A stretch of 64,000 nt of DNA from Phialophora verrucosa (Eukaryota > Ascomycota > Eurotiomycetes > Chaetothyriales > Herpotrichiellaceae), in assembly GCA_002099365.1 (NCBI GenBank), contig MSED01000002.1:3162001-3226000 (forward strand), written 5' to 3'. Numbering within the stretch: position 1 is the stretch's first letter; the number at the start of each line of letters is the position of its first letter. The notes under the pieces were generated by a model, which did not search any database, was not told the origin of the DNA, and saw only the letters and a program-made list of their open reading frames with translations. Of this stretch, positions 63,143-64,000 are shown piece after piece. The position numbers were made by a program, and so were the translations under genes.

Positions 63143-64000
63143 TCAGTCCTCATCATCCTCCATCTCATTCATCTCCTTATCCTCCTTGAGCGTGATCTTG
63201 GCCAGCCCGGGCTCCAAATGCAGACTGGACGCCATGTCGCTCGAATGCTGCGTGCCGTCCGAGTTTGCCGACCCGACTCGCAGACTCCGCCGCCTCTCGC
63301 GCTGGTGCACGAGGCCCGGAAAGGCGCGCGGTTCCTGGCCCGAGATGTGCGCGTCCGCCGGGCCGGTCGCCGCGTGGTATAATGCGTGGATGGAGGACGT
63401 GCGGCGCGGGCGCGTGGGCGACGCGTTCCCGGTTCCCGGATTAGCCTGAGCTTGAGCTTGAGCGGCGGCGGCATTAGAACCGGGATTGAAGTACAAATTC
63501 GAGTTTGAATACGAATTCGATTTGGACAGGGCGGCTTCCCGTTCGCGTTCGCGGGCCTGTTGCGCCGGGGCGATCGAGTCCGCGACGGCCATGGTGGCGT
63601 AGAACTGGCGCGGGCTCTCGAGTCCACGGTAAGCAGCCTCGTCGACCGGGGTGGCCGGGTCGGACGGGTTGGGCAGGTCCGGCGTGCAGCGGTCGTAGTG
63701 GCAGTAGTCGTTTGTGTACCTTGCGATGAAGGCGTGCTCGGCCTTGAGCGTCTCGTGGCGGAACGCCTCCCGCACGTCCGGGACGTTGCACTTGGCGACG
63801 TCGTTGCCCAGCACGCCGGGCAGGTAGCAGTACTTGCCCAGCCAGCGCTGCTTGAGCGACAGCTCGAACCCGCACTGGTCGACCGAGTGTTTGGCCAGCT
63901 CGCACATGTCGACGGCGCTGAGCTTGTAGATCTGCGCCGCGACCGAGTACTCCTCGATGAGCGGCTCCTTGGTGAAGGCGAACTGCAGCGGGTCGTCCGT
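63143..64000 (-). CDS. AMP deaminase, C-terminal part (5' end beyond window)
   Basis: The minus-strand frame is open to the last base of the window; 285 codons before the stop at 63143. It opens with TDDPLQFAFTKEPLIEEYSV, the conserved end of the AMP deaminase barrel that includes a zinc-ligand Asp, then AAQIYKLSAVDMCELAKHSV, and NVPDVREAFRHETLKAEHAF. AMP deaminase converts AMP to IMP in the purine nucleotide cycle and controls adenylate pools. After the conserved region comes a long tail of more than 150 residues with Asn/Ser and Ala/Gln runs and basic patches, ending in an acidic segment. Such tails are usual in filamentous fungi but variable. Confidence 0.93.
   Translation of the reverse strand, partial: TDDPLQFAFTKEPLIEEYSVAAQIYKLSAVDMCELAKHSVDQCGFELSLKQRWLGKYCYLPGVLGNDVAKCNVPDVREAFRHETLKAEHAFIARYTNDYCHYDRCTPDLPNPSDPATPVDEAAYRGLESPRQFYATMAVADSIAPAQQAREREREAALSKSNSYSNSNLYFNPGSNAAAAQAQAQANPGTGNASPTRPRRTSSIHALYHAATGPADAHISGQEPRAFPGLVHQRERRRSLRVGSANSDGTQHSSDMASSLHLEPGLAKITLKEDKEMNEMEDDED

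Overview
The window is nuclear DNA from a filamentous ascomycete (Pezizomycotina). Genes lie on both strands with short intergenic gaps. Many are split by 47-87 bp GT-AG introns, several with a CTAAC/CTGAC-like branch site. The gene families are typical of such fungi: Zn2Cys6 and Fungal_trans_2 regulators, DUF3433 membrane protein, GPR1/FUN34/YaaH permease, a GPI-anchored Cys-rich wall protein and several MFS transporters. Where no single ATG-initiated frame explained a protein, I joined exons by hand from splice signals and reading-frame continuity. ORFs opening with GTG/TTG were moved to the first ATG. No tRNA, rRNA or CRISPR was found.

Layout. 0-26 kb is mixed: a 5'-truncated C2H2 protein, a secreted protein, a GPI-anchored protein, a DUF3433 protein, a sugar transporter, a Pho80-type cyclin, a coiled-coil protein, RNA polymerase II subunit Rpb4, an RS-rich protein, tRNA m1G37 methyltransferase Trm5 and a YjlB-like cupin. 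27-41 kb looks like a carbon-catabolic cluster: xylose-reductase-like aldo-keto reductase, L-arabinitol-4-dehydrogenase-like enzyme, divergent Zn2Cys6 regulator, DUF1593 nucleoside-hydrolase-like protein, dihydroxyacetone-synthase-type transketolase, MFS sugar transporter and a zinc-cluster-less Fungal_trans_2 regulator. 41-50 kb is gene-poor and decayed: a wrecked fluoride exporter (FEX/CrcB), an unrecognised multi-exon membrane protein, a MARVEL-like protein, an acetate-type permease and about 3.7 kb with coding relics. 50-64 kb holds an ALKBH2-like dioxygenase, a CorA-like protein, a NACHT/WD40-type C-terminal relic, a fructosamine-kinase-family kinase, an MFS drug exporter, a large repeat protein, a five-finger C2H2 regulator and the 3' end of AMP deaminase.

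How the genes may work together. In 27-41 kb, uptake (MFS), reduction of a pentose (AKR), oxidation of the pentitol (MDR) and a thiamine-dependent ketol transfer (DAS-like) form a plausible pentose or pentitol route under two local regulators. Xylitol dehydrogenase, L-xylulose reductase and xylulokinase are absent here and would have to act from elsewhere. The most unusual points are this cluster, a transporter exon junction whose expected GT donor reads GA, the fluoride-exporter pseudogene with two TGG-to-TGA-like stops and frameshifts, and the repeat-built 781-residue protein.
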